Source of the DNA: Symbiodinium natans
Taxonomy: Eukaryota > Sar > Dinophyceae > Suessiales > Symbiodiniaceae
DNA length: 64,000 bases
Reading direction: 5' to 3'
Assembly (NCBI GenBank): GCA_905221605.1
Contig: CAJNDS010002115.1
Coordinates: 187,501-251,500, forward strand
Part shown: one piece after another, positions 11,146-20,561 of the stretch
Layout of the letters: every line of letters starts with the position of its first letter
How positions within the stretch are numbered: the first letter of the stretch is position 1
Notes under the pieces: model-generated
Database searches by the model: none
What the model saw: only the letters and a program-made list of their open reading frames with translations
Told to the model about the DNA's origin: nothing
Position numbers and translations under genes: made by a program

Positions 11146-11829
11146 GCGTATGAGAATCCTGACGGGGCTCATCAAAATGGTTCTATTTTATACGTTGCTG
11201 GGACTAAAAGCGGTAGACGTGATTATAGTCAGCGTTACAAAGATGTAGATAAGTTCATTCAAGACGGTTATATTGAAATAGATGGTTAAAAACTACTGGA
11301 ATTACTGATATTATAAGTCATAGTTTCGGTTCAGCATCGGGACAACAATCAAACAACGATTATCGTAATGTATTGCAGAAGTCGTAGTTATCGTTCTCCT
11401 TTTGTATCAGGACAACGACCAGAAGACACCTGGACAAAATTTAAGAATACGAAAAGCAGGAGACCCCGTTAGTATGTTTGATAAAGGAAGTATAACATCA
11501 AACGAATCAACATTAGACCATCTACAAAATCATTCTTATGAAGATGTAGGCAATGCTAAAGACAAAGCAGGAAATCTACCTATAACCGAAGAAGAGATTT
11601 TTACAACAGTTTACTTCAATGATCTGATATTAATAATGCTTCATAAGAAAGCAACAACATACGAACAAGTAGAGAAACCGAAGAAGAGAAGAAAGTCAAA
11701 CAACATGCTTACGAAGAGATAAGAAAGCTCGTTGAGAATAATGAAGTAGAAGAAGCAGCTAAGGAGGTGAAAGGTAAGAAGAAGAACAATAGTCAAGACA
11801 TTTCATACAGCTTCAAGTTATTTGATTAA
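11146..11829 (+). pseudogene. Lipase-like (class 3 type) gene remnant, broken in several frames
   Basis: Three open pieces in different frames read in family order. Piece 1 (11146-11287) contains ILYVAGTKSGR and a stop. Piece 2 (11300-11386) contains DIISHSFGSASG, which resembles the G-H-S-L-G nucleophile elbow of lipases with the first Gly changed to Ser, then a stop. Piece 3 (about 11437-11722) contains RKAGDPVSMFDKGSIT, followed by a stop and a frame change into a Lys/Glu-rich tail (EEIRKLVENNEVEEAAKEVK) ending at 11829. Base composition is far more AT-rich than neighbouring exons. The order resembles lipase-like proteins encoded by some polinton-like and large DNA viruses; I judge this from motif memory, without a search. 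Internal stops and shifts show that it is not functional. Confidence 0.5.
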
Positions 11830-11846
11830 ATATAAGCTTAAAGTAT

Positions 11847-12166
11847 GTGTAACTAAAGCATCTCTGCTATGTACATATACAGGAAACTTTTAGTCCCGAA
11901 GATATCCTCAATGATAATTTATGTTTTCAATTACACAATGGTAGTTCCCATATTAAATGTCAAGGGTTTAAGAATAAAACGATTGTTGGATTTAAGCCAT
12001 TGCGTGGCCTCTTCTCACAATTTCAATATTTGTTGTTCAAATATATGGGAAACTTAACAGTTGAATTAGAATTCGTAACTTCTGCATCAAAACTGACACG
12101 GTTGCGATATCCACCAACATGCAATGCTAGTTGCGCTATCCGCGTTCTCAAGCCTCCTCAGTTGCA
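11847..12166 (+). pseudogene. Open frame with a capsid-like motif, probably a fragment
   Basis: An open frame of about 106 codons without a start codon runs between stops. Its middle reads FKPLRGLFSQFQYLLFKYMG and then NLTVELEFVTSASK. The pattern pL-GLF-Q--YL---Y---LT-ELE is like stretches I associate with jelly-roll capsid proteins of small DNA viruses, but I cannot name the family with certainty. The last third (RYPPTCNASCAIRV) looks non-homologous. The frame is AT-rich like the lipase remnant just upstream, fitting a common viral origin. A chance ORF is unlikely given its length and composition, but cannot be excluded. Confidence 0.35.
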
Positions 12167-12249
12167 ATAACCACTTTCTTGGTTTTGTTATCCTCCAACT
12201 GGTTGTGATCCTTTAATCTCACCCGGAGGGGCTCCCCTCCACCTGTGCG

Positions 12250-12355
12250 GGTGGAACGGGGGGTGGAGGGGTGGAGGGGTGGGTAGGGGGGGAGGGGTGG
12301 GTAGGGGGGGAGGGGTGGAGGTGGAGAGGAGGGGTGGAGGGGTGGTGTGGAGGGG
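12250..12355. repeat. G-rich minisatellite (GGTGGAGGGG-type)
   Basis: Tandem GGTGGAGGGG/GGGTAGGGGGG words. This is the mirror-image counterpart of the C-rich tract at 10010-10148. Confidence 0.85.
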
Positions 12356-12360
12356 GCAAC

Positions 12361-12605
12361 CATTGGTTTAATGGTTTAATGGTTTAATGGTTTCATGGTT
12401 TAATGGCTTAATGGCTGAATGGCTTAATGGTTTACTGGTTTAATGGTTTCAGGGATTCTCATATGGGGAAAACCATTGGTTTAATGGTTTAATGGTTCAA
12501 TGGTTCAATGGTTTAATAGTTTAGGGGAGGGGAAACCATTGGTTTAATGGTTTAATGGTTCAATGGTTTAATGGTTTAATGGTTTAATGGTTTAATGGTT
12601 TAATG
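12361..12605. repeat. TTTAATGG octamer array
   Basis: About 25 copies of the octamer TTTAATGG, with variants such as TTCAATGG and CTTAATGG, in three blocks separated by short GGGGAAAACCATTGG sequences. Confidence 0.9.
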
Positions 12606-12613
12606 GTGCTCCT

Positions 12614-12745
12614 GCCGAGGTACCTCGTCCGCATCTTTTCTGCTCCTAAAAAGCCTGATTCGCACGCAGTGTCCCCTGTGTCTTTTCTGCTCCGAATATT
12701 CTGAATCGCAAGCAGTGTCCCCCGTGTCTTTTCTGCTCATAAGTG
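12614..12745. repeat. Short tandem repeat with TGTCTTTTCTGCTC
   Basis: Units of about 53 bp contain GCAGTGTCCCC(T/C)GTGTCTTTTCTGCTC and occur two to three times. There is no coding potential. Confidence 0.75.
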
Positions 12746-12949
12746 TATGTATACTATATGGGATTGCGCCTTAAACCCTAACTCCTTAAACCCTAACTCT
12801 ATAGGGTTTAAAGGTTAGGGTTTAGGTTGAATTGCCGGCTTAGGTTAAAATGCTTCAATCTTAAACCCAAACCTGTCAACCTTAACCCTATAGGGTTGGG
12901 GTGCCTACATCATGATCGGATTTGACGAGCTCTGCGGAAATATCTATAT

Positions 12950-13440
12950 GACAAGGTTATAACTTATTGCTGTGCTTATAACTATGGGTTGGGGTTTGAT
13001 TTTTATACACTTATGTAAACCCATAAGAATAAGGGGAAGCCCATCACACCCCAATAAGCGAAACAAAACATCTGTCCCAAAGACTTTACCTTAGCTAAGA
13101 TATCTCAAGCAACCATCCCCCGATAAGCAAAACCTGAATTCCATCATTTAACGATATAGTTTGCTTACATGTTGAATCCCAGCAAGTAGGATACATGTGT
13201 ATGACAAGGTTATAACTTTTTGCTGCGGTTATAACTAGCGTTCAGGGTTTGATTTATATGCATGTAATTAAACCTATAAGACAATGACGGTAACCCCATC
13301 ACGCCCCAATAAGCAAAACAAAACCCATCCGGAAAACTCTACCTTACCTAAGATATCTCAAACAACCATCCCCCGATAAGCAAAACTTGAATTATCCTTT
13401 TTGTTTCTATTTTGAAGGACATTTGCTCAACATTTATGTA
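12950..13440. repeat. Direct duplication of about 252 bp
   Basis: Both 12953-13140 and 13203-13390 begin GACAAGGTTATAACTT and contain CCCCATCAC.CCCCAATAAGC, AAGATATCTCAA and CAACCATCCCCCGATAAGCAAAAC. The second half of the motif is the inverted relative of CTTGCTTATCGGGGGG at 8800 and 8908. Confidence 0.85.
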
Positions 13441-13488
13441 ACCTATAAAAAAATAAGGGGAACCGCAATAGGCGGACGCCCTATATGA

Positions 13489-13866
13489 TACCTTATCATA
13501 ATTATGATAACTTATGATAACTTATCATAATTATGATAGCTTATCATAATTATGAAAAGTTACTTATCATAATTATCATACTCTGAGATTAAGAACTTAA
13601 AGTTATCATAATTATGATAATTCAAATCGGGAAGTTGAAGTTATCATAATTATGATAACTTATGATGGGGAAGTTAAAGTTATCATAATTATGATAACTC
13701 ATGATGGGGCAGCTGAGGTTATCATAGTTATGATAACTTCAGGTTTATAGCTTGGAGTGAAAGGGTGTGAGAGGAGGGGTAGGATGGATTAGGTGCGAGT
13801 AGTATTGTGAATGTTGTTTTTTGTGGGAAGGGGGCGCGTGGGTTGGTGTAGGGGGGGAAGGGGAAA
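13489..13866 (-). repeat. Right terminal inverted repeat of the 5.8-kb element
   Basis: The reverse complement of this stretch follows the left TIR block by block: a C-rich outer part, CTCGCACCTAATCC, CCTACCCCTCCTCTCACACCC, CCTGAAGTTATCATAACTATGATAA, AAGTTCTTAATCTCAGAGTATG and GGTATCATA at the inner end. Conservation between arms is high in the palindromic part and weaker at the outer C-rich edge, so the exact outer boundary is uncertain by some tens of bases. Confidence 0.8.
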
Positions 13867-14028
13867 GGTTGGCGGGTGGTGGAGGGTGGGGGGAGAGTAG
13901 GGGGGGGGGGTCGGGAGGGGGTGGGGGTGGGCTCCCTCGTCCCTCCTCCCTCCTCCCTCCAGCCCCTCCAGCCCCCGCCCCTGCAGCCCGTCTGCCCTTC
14001 CAGCCCCTCCAGCCGCTTTTAAGGGGGT

Positions 14029-14121
<93 letters not shown>

Positions 14122-14348
14122 CGGGCTGCCGCGTTGCCTGGCCCCACAAAGCCCGCACCTTCATCTGGCCCAGACCCAGGTTTTCAAGCCCAGAATGGGG
14201 GTCTGGGCCAGAAGGAGGGGGGGGGGGGGGGGGGTTGGGAGGAGGATGGAGGGAGGGGGTGGGGTGGGGGGGGAGTGGAGGGGAGGGGAGGGGTGGGGGC
14301 GGCGGTGGGGGTTGGGGGGGGAGGGGAGAGGAGGGGGGAGGGGATGGA
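13867..14348. repeat. G/C-rich low-complexity block with a 92-nt poly-G run
   Basis: The sequence is strongly purine-skewed, with an uninterrupted G run at about 14029-14120 and another of 16 at 14218-14233. The long ORFs on both strands (poly-Gly or poly-Pro) come from the repeat and are not genes. Confidence 0.95.
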
Positions 14349-14355
14349 GTCTCGC

Positions 14356-14562
14356 CACAATTAAATCGATTTAAACGATTTAAACGATTTAAACGATTTA
14401 ATTGGGTCCAATTAAAACGTTTAAATCGCCCAGGCCAATTAAATAGTTTAATTGGCCTGGGCGATTTAAACGATTTAATTGAGTCCAATTAAATCGTTTA
14501 AATCGGACGCCTGAATTAAATAGTTTAATTGGCCTGGGCGATTTAAACGATTTAATTGGTTG
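14356..14562. repeat. GATTTAAAC palindromic repeats
   Basis: Repeats of GATTTAAAC and the complementary GTTTAAATC flank GGCCTGGGCGATTTAAACGA and its inverse, forming nested inverted repeats. Confidence 0.85.
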
Positions 14563-14614
14563 GTTTATGGCTTGACTGGGTTTCCCCCTTGCTCACCCCA
14601 TAATCATAATGATA

Positions 14615-15240
14615 TAAGACGGAAACATATAATAAAGATGACAAAAAGATGATAAACGACGACAAAAAGATGACAGAAAGATGATAAAAGATGATAAAAG
14701 ATGACAAAAAGATGATAAAAGATGATAAAAGATGATAACGATAGAAGATGATTAAGATAAAATGCTTTCAAAAACAAAGTCCAAACGATGACCCGATTAA
14801 AAGATGATAAAAGATGATAAAAAGATGACAAAAAAGATGATAAAAGATTATAACAAAAAGATAACAAAAGGTGATAACGATAGAATATGATTAGGATAAA
14901 GGATGCTTTCCAAGCAAGATCCAAACGATGACCCGATTAAAAGATTATAAAAGATGATAAAAATATGACAAAATGATAAAAGATTACAACAAAAAGATAA
15001 CAAAAATGTGATAACGATAGAATATGATTAGGATAAAGGATGCTTTCCAAATAAGATCCAAACGATGACCCGATTAAAAGATGATAAAAGATGATGAACA
15101 TATGACAAAAATGATAAAAGATTACAACAAAAAGGTAACAAAAAGGTGATAACGATAGAATATGATTATGACAAAGGATGCTTTCCAAATAAGATCCAAA
15201 CGATGACCCGATTAGAAGATGATTAAAGGTGACAAAAAGA
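14615..15240. repeat. About 140-bp A-rich tandem repeat
   Basis: Four units end in CCAAACGATGACCCGATTA (about 14782, 14922, 15059 and 15197). Each begins with runs of AAAGATGATAAAAGATGACAAAA and contains GATAACGATAGAATATGATTA and GGATGCTTTCCAA. The Leu/Ser/Phe-rich ORFs on the minus strand are artefacts of this repeat. Confidence 0.9.
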
Positions 15241-17340
15241 ATAAATTAATTGAATTAATTGTACAGAATTGAATTAAATTATTTAAATCCCCCGGCCTCT
15301 TTAAATAATTTAAATAATTTAAACAAGTTACATGGTCGGAAATTCGGCCTCAGGCGACTCCGGCCCAGAGCCTGGACTTGGGAGCATTTAAACAATTTGA
15401 ATAATTTAAATACGCGCAATAAAATTGCCTCCGGGCAAAATTTGGCCAAATCGAGCCGCGCATTCCTTATCGCGTACAAAGAGCAGCCCGACTTGGCTAA
15501 ATTTTGCCCGGAGGCTGCCGGGAAAAATTTGGCCAAATCGAGCCGCGAGAGTTTATATAGTTTCGGGCCTTCAGAAAGGCGCGGCTCGATTTGGCCAAAT
15601 TTTGCCCGGAGGCTGCCGGGCAAAATTTGGCCAAATCGAGCCGCGAGAGTTTATATAGTTTCGGGCCTTCAGAAAGGCGCCGCTCGATTTGGCCAAATTT
15701 TGCCGGGCAGTCTGCGGGCAAAATTTGGCCAAATCGAGCCGCGAGTCTGCGGGCTCAGAGCTTGGATTTGGAAGCATTTAAATAATTTAAATAATTTAAA
15801 TAATTTAAATAGTTTAAATAATTTAATTGGGCCGAATTAAATTATTTAAATTATTTAAATCCCCCGGCCTCTTTAAATAATTTAAATAATTTAAATAATT
15901 TAATTGGGCCGAGTTAAATTATTTAAATTATTTAAATCCCCCGGCCTCTTTAAATAATTTAAATAATTTAAATAATTTAATTGGCCTGAATTAAATTATT
16001 TAAATTATTTAAATAATTTAAATGGTCGGAAATTCGGCCTCAGGCGACTCCGGCCCGATGCCTGGATTTGGGAGAATTTAAAGAATTTAAATAATTTAAA
16101 TAATTTAAATTTAAATAATTTAATTGGGCCGAATTAAATCCCCCGGCCTATTTAAATAATTTAAATAATTTAAATAATTTAAATAATTTAAATAATTTAA
16201 TTGGCCTGAATTAAATTATTTAAATTATTTAAATTATTTAAAGTATTTAAATTATTTAAATTATTTAAATAATTTAAATGGTCGGAAATTCGGCCTCAGG
16301 CGACTCCGGCCCGGAGCCTGGATTTGGGAGCATTTAAATAATTTAAATAATTTAAATAATTTAAATAATTTAAATAATTTAATTGGGCCGAATTAAATTA
16401 TTTAAACTATTTAAATCCCCCGGCCTATTTAAATAATTTAAATAATTTAAATAATTTAAATAATTCAAATAATTTAATTGGCCTGAATTAAATTATTTAC
16501 ATTATTTAAATTATTTAAATTATTTAAATAATTTAAATGGTCGGAAATTCGGCCTCAGGCGACTCCGGCCCGGAGCCTGGATTTGGGAGCATTTAAATAA
16601 TTTAAATAATTTAAATAATTTAAATAATTGAAATAATTTAATTGGGCCGAATTAAATTATTTAAATTATTTAAATCCCCCGGCCTCTTTAAATAATTTAA
16701 ATAATTTAAATAATTCAAAAAATTTAAATAATTTAAATAATTTAAATAATTTAATTGGCCTGAATTAAATTATTTAAATTATTTAAATCCCCCTGCCTCC
16801 TTAAATAGTTTAAATAATTTAATTGGCCGGAATTAAATTATTTACATTATTTAAATTATTTAAATTATTTAAATAATTTAAATGGTCGGAAATTCGGCCT
16901 CAGGCGACTCCGGCCCGCAGCCTGGATTTGGGAGCATTAAAATAATTTAAATAATTTAAATAATTTAAATAATTTAAATAATTTAATTGGGCCGAATTAA
17001 ATTATTTAAATTATTTAAATCCTCCGGCCTCTTTAAATAATTTAGATAATTTAAATAATTTAAATAATTTAATTGCGCGGAATTAAATTATTTAAATTAT
17101 TTAAATCCCCCGGCCTCCTTAATCAATTTAAACAATTTAAATAATTTAATTCGCCTGAATTAAATTATTTAAATTATTTAAATCCCCGGGCCTCTTTCAA
17201 TTATTTAAATAATTTAAATAATTTAATTGGTCTCATTTAAATCATTTAAATTGTTTAAATCACCCGACTTATTTAAATAATTAAATGGGTTGTAATTTTT
17301 TTGAAAAAATTTACATAATTTAAATTATTTAAATAATTAT
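15241..17340. repeat. TTTAAATAATTTAAAT satellite with GC-rich spacers
   Basis: Palindromic AATTTAAATAATTTAAAT units are interrupted by two GC-rich spacers. The spacer beginning GGTCGGAAATTCGGCCTCAG occurs at 15334, 16024, 16280, 16539 and 16884. The other is CCCCCGGCCTCTTTAAAT. AATTTAATTGGGCC and AATTTAATTGGCC mark sub-unit ends, giving a higher-order repeat of about 256-345 bp. Confidence 0.95.
15430..15750. repeat. Palindromic GCGGCTCGATTTGGCC repeats
   Basis: About 3 units of near 100 bp contain perfect inverted repeats. At 15581-15609 and 15616-15644 two 29-base arms are exactly complementary around a 6-base loop. Frames here read as repeated GKIWPNRAA/KFGQIEPR, which reflect the repeat only. 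Confidence 0.9.
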
Positions 17341-17653
17341 CAGTTAAATAGAAAAGAAGAGAGGTTAAATAGACCCGAGAGGTTGCTCTTTCATATATAT
17401 ATATATATATATGTATATATAATATTTAGAACATGTATTATATATATATATATAGGATATTGTACCTTTGTTCTCTTGTTGTTTTTGGAGTTCCGCGCTT
17501 CAGGCTTGATTATGGTTATTCTGATGACGACAATTAGTATTTCTCCTACACATCGCTTTGGAGAATGGGCCTGGACTGCGACAGGTCAGCAAATGTAGTG
17601 CTCAATGTCCCCAATACATCTGGCATGCCCCCCTCCCCCCTATAGCTCGGTAA

Positions 17654-17781
17654 CCCTAAACCCTAAACCCTAAACCCTAAACCCTAAACCCTAAACCCTA
17701 AACCCTAAACCCTAAACCCTAAACCCTAAACCCTAAACCCTAAACCCTAAACCCTAAACCCTAAACCCTAAACCCTAAACC
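17654..17781. repeat. Interstitial telomeric tract (CCCTAAA)n
   Basis: About 18 perfect CCCTAAA units end in a C-run. This is the longest clean telomeric tract in the window. Confidence 0.97.
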
Positions 17782-17903
17782 CCCCCCCCCCCTCGCTACG
17801 CCCGCAGCTCCAAGGACTGAGCGAAGATCCCTGGACCGATCCCGCACCAATGAGTCCAGCGCGCCCCACCCTGCCAGGGGTGCCCCTTGCCTGCTGCACA
17901 GGG

Positions 17904-18010
17904 CTAAACCCTAAACCCTAAACCCTAAACCCTAAACCCTAAACCCTAAACCCTAAACCCTAAACCCTAAACCCTAAACCCTAAACCCTAGTTTAGGGTT
18001 TAAGGTTTCA
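17904..18010. repeat. Telomeric tract with head-to-head inversion
   Basis: About 12 CCCTAAA units run to 17990, where the sequence switches directly to GTTTAGGGTTTAAGG. The junction CCCTAGTTTAGGG is the form left by joining two telomeric repeats head to head. Confidence 0.9.
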
Positions 18011-18591
18011 GGTTTCGGGGTAGTTGTAGGTGCGTTGGGTAGGCAGAAGTGGGGTTCTAAGTAGGGTAACTCTAATGATACTGGTATATATCTGGTTATA
18101 GCCTTATTTAGGCTACCGACACCCCTAGTGATAACTATCCAGCGCCGTCAAGCAGGGCTTATAGCAAAGGCTTATAGGGTTGAGGGTTTAGGGGGGCTTT
18201 CGGCGTTGTCGGGCTTGCGAGTCCGTACTAGCAAGTTGGACGTAAAAATGGGGGGAGGGGGTGCATGGTTTCTGGTCCAAACATCAACGAGAGATGGTTC
18301 CAGGTTGATCACTTATGGCCCTGAAGTTGTTTCCGTGCAGCCTCAAGCTGGGTGGGAGGTGTCGTAAGCCCTGAACGCTGAAGGGCCAAAAGCCCTAAGC
18401 AGTGAACCCAAAGCCCAAACCTGTCTGAGGCATGGACGGCGGACCAGTGAGAAGACTGAGAAGACGTTAAGGGTGGAGAGGTCGTGCATGCTCAGGCCGG
18501 TTCGAGTTACATGCTCTTGGCGGGGTGTAGGGTTTAAGTTCCCTTTTCATTCCGGCATGTATGCCCCGCCTTGCTTCACGGCTCGCAGCAG

Positions 18592-18684
18592 GCTTAGCGT
18601 TTTCGAGATCGGTGGTCTACCAGGACATGGACCAGGGTGCCATTGATGTCCCAAACCTCTCCAATTTCAAGTGGCATTTGGGAG
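18592..18684 (+). CDS. Exon of an unrecognised protein
   Basis: An AG at 18590-18591 and a GT donor (GTTGAAG) at 18685 bound 93 bases reading LAFSRSVVYQDMDQGAIDVP and NLSNFKWHLG. The composition is that of a globular protein and differs from the repeat-word frames around it. I do not recognise the family. It may be the first visible exon of a gene continuing through 23.6 kb. Confidence 0.45.
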
Positions 18685-18954
18685 GTTGAAGCCGATGGTC
18701 GGGTCATTTGCAGCACTTGCCCTCTAGACTTGGAGGGCCTGAAGCCCAAAGCTGGATTCCAGCAAGCCCGATAAACGCAGAGACTTTGAACCATGCCTGC
18801 TGTCAGTCGGTTCGTCGTTTTCTGAATATGCTTTGCAGGTCGTTCTTGTTGTGCTTCTTGTCCCTGTCTTAGGGCCAAACGGCAAAGAAGGAAGGGGCCC
18901 CAAAACCCCCGGCTCCTGGCCGCTTTGGGTTTCGAGTTTGGGGACTCTGAGGGT

Positions 18955-19068
18955 TCTAGGATGCCCAGTAGTACCCTTATTCCCTTTTTGGTAGGTTTAG
19001 GTTCCCTTATAAACCCCTTCAAGCAAAAAAGGGCACCCTTTTTCATCCTAGGTTACTGGGCAACCTAG
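18955..19068. mobile_element. MITE-like element, family E, copy 2
   Basis: The ends CTAGGATGCCCAGTAGTACC and CCTAGGTTACTGGGCAACCTAG are imperfect inverted repeats. The right half, reverse complemented, matches the copy at 10821-10927. Confidence 0.65.
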
Positions 19069-19106
19069 GGTTTACTGGTAGGGCTCTGAAGCCCTTGTTG
19101 AGGATA

Positions 19107-19150
19107 CCTCGTCCGCGGCATGGACCTCTCCGAGGCCTGGGGGGGTCAGG
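19107..19150 (+). CDS. Possible small exon
   Basis: The frame reads YLVRGMDLSEAWG with GC-rich third positions, standing out from the telomere-like words on both sides. It is short and its splice sites are not clear, so this is a candidate only. Confidence 0.3.
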
Positions 19151-19156
19151 GGATTC

Positions 19157-19219
19157 CTAAACCCTAAACCCTAAACCCTAAACCCTAAACCCTAAACCCT
19201 AAACCCTAAACCCTAAACC
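19157..19219. repeat. Interstitial telomeric tract (CCCTAAA)n
   Basis: Nine CCCTAAA units. Confidence 0.95.
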
Positions 19220-19660
19220 GCTGTGGTTCGTTCGTGCTGGGTTAAGGGTTTCGGGCTTGTTCCAAAGCTCCAAGTAGGGTTTTATCTACTTTCCGGAGTT
19301 GACGGCAGCTACCCTGTCAAGCAGGAGGAGCCGTATATGTTTGACAAAAGCCATTAGAGGAAAAAGCTGTTCTTTGCGTATGTTGTCAAATATGTTGAAG
19401 CTACCTAAAAATATGTTGATACAGAGTCGTATAGGAGAAAATACATGTGTATATACACAGGCCCATTCGCGACACAATCATATGCCACCTGCCTGGAGTA
19501 CTTACGGAGGCCGAGGCGAAGACTTGTAGGTTTCGGGGGAATGTCAACCTTCTGAGCTTTCATGCTTTCGGGGGAGGTTGGGGGGTTAGGAGCTCGCATC
19601 GGGCCCAGGGGTTGAGGTCTTAAGTTTAGTCGGTTGCTGCTTCGGGGTTTGCCTGTGCAG

Positions 19661-19744
19661 CTGACTGCCGAAGAAAGGCGACGTGCTCCGTGATCATCCG
19701 CTCGGATTTGGACGACGGACCCGTGGCCGTGCACAAGGGCCGGC
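19661..19744 (+). CDS. Exon of an unrecognised protein
   Basis: After an acceptor GTGCAG the frame reads DCRRKATCSVIIRSDLDDG and then PVAVHKGR, a well-mixed globular sequence with high third-position GC. The donor may be GTGCAC or a site a few bases later. Orientation and style match the neighbouring exons at 18592 and 20486. No domain is recognised. Confidence 0.5.
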
Positions 19745-19757
19745 TTTGGATTTCAGC

Positions 19758-19875
19758 CCTATAAACCCTATAAACCCCATAACCCCTACAAACCCTATCA
19801 ACCCTACAAACGCTATCAACCCTATCAACCCTACAAAACCTACAAACCCTGTATACCCCATAAGCCCTAAACCCT
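19758..19875. repeat. Degenerate telomere-like tract (CCCTATAAA/CCCTACAAA)
   Basis: About a dozen units of CCCTATAAA, CCCTACAAA and CCCTATCAA in tandem, intermediate between the CCCTAAA heptamer and longer 9-base variants. Confidence 0.85.
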
Positions 19876-20485
19876 GGAGCTGCCGAGGAGAGTGCGAGGA
19901 GGTGGATCTACTCCTTGAGCAGGCCAGGCCCTGCTTCCTTCTTCTTAGGGATACTTGGGATTCTGTTTTTTTTGGCTTCATGTTTATAACTTTTGGGGTA
20001 CTATACTTCTCCTAAGGACAGCTAAAATTTTATGTTTTGCTAGGGTTCCCAGTTCGGTATTGGTCTTTGGTCTCGAGGTTTTGAGGTCTCCCAAAACAGG
20101 CTTTGGGCTCATGATGGTTCCGGGATTCAGGCTCTTCGAGTTCCCTCAAGGGCTTCGGTAAAGAGGAGGGCTTCGAGTGTGGAGCTGTTTGGAGGTTGGT
20201 TAGGGGTATGCAAGACTGCGAATTCGAGACCCAGTAGAATCATCCAGATCCTGAGCCCGCAAAGAAGCCTAGAGGCCCAGGCCCCTGATGTGTGGCGTAT
20301 GTTTGAGGGCTTGGGGTTTAGGGTTTATGGCAAGCCAACGTAAACCCAACCTCCCCTCAAGCCTGAAGCCCCGAAATCAATGAGCGATCGCTGCCCCGAA
20401 TCTTGCACAACAAATTTCTGAACTTGATATCTGGGGTCCGAAGTCAGGTAACTTTCTACTTTGCCATGGAGCCCCACATCCCCAG

Positions 20486-20561
20486 ACCCCCAGAGTGAGG
20501 AACAAGGCGCCTCTGATCTACCAGGGCAGATTGACCAGGAAGTGCATCTCGGACTCCCGAG
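20486..20561 (+). CDS. Exon of an unrecognised protein
   Basis: The exon is bounded by CCCCAG at 20480-20485 and a GT donor (GTCTCA) at 20562. It reads TPRVRNKAPLIYQGRLTRKC and then ISDSR. The sequence is basic and mixed, with no transmembrane or coiled-coil character. I cannot assign a family. Confidence 0.45.

Larger units (their letters stand above)
8085..13866. mobile_element. Decayed polinton-like/Maverick-like element with about 380-bp terminal inverted repeats
   Basis: Seen in the sequence: 8085-8462 and 13489-13866 are inverted copies of each other, including C-rich outer parts, a TATCATAATTATGATA-type palindrome series and an inner GGTATCATAATTATGATAA end. Between them lie an AT-rich core with two degraded protein-coding remnants (11146-11829 and 11847-12166), a palindromic satellite and several smaller mirror-image pairs. 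Known: polinton-like viruses and Mavericks have TIRs of hundreds of bases and carry capsid genes, and some carry lipase-like genes. Inference: this 5.8-kb unit is an internally deleted, inactive relic. No polymerase, integrase or ATPase was seen. A foldback satellite that captured viral DNA is the alternative. Confidence 0.5.
17341..18591. other. Gene-free stretch dominated by telomeric tracts
   Basis: Apart from TA-rich microsatellite at 17395-17456, telomeric tracts and a diverged TAAGTAGGGTAACT element near 18050-18080, nothing protein-coding is evident. Confidence 0.5.

Noticed and set aside
13745-14492. ORFs of 220-247 codons rich in Pro or Gly
   Set aside because: They are translations of the poly-G and GGGGAGG low-complexity block, with frames on both strands.
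14604-15188. Hydrophobic minus-strand ORFs (Leu/Ser/Phe/Ile)
   Set aside because: These frames lie in A-rich tandem repeats. Apparent membrane character comes from TTT/ATC codons.
15259-15840. 193-codon ORF with repeated FGLRR/NLAKSS units
   Set aside because: It follows the palindromic repeat exactly, and similar frames exist on the opposite strand. There is no protein character beyond the repeat.
19690-19981. Gly/Phe/Ile-rich minus-strand ORF
   Set aside because: It is the reverse translation of the CCCTATAAA/CCCTACAAA tract.
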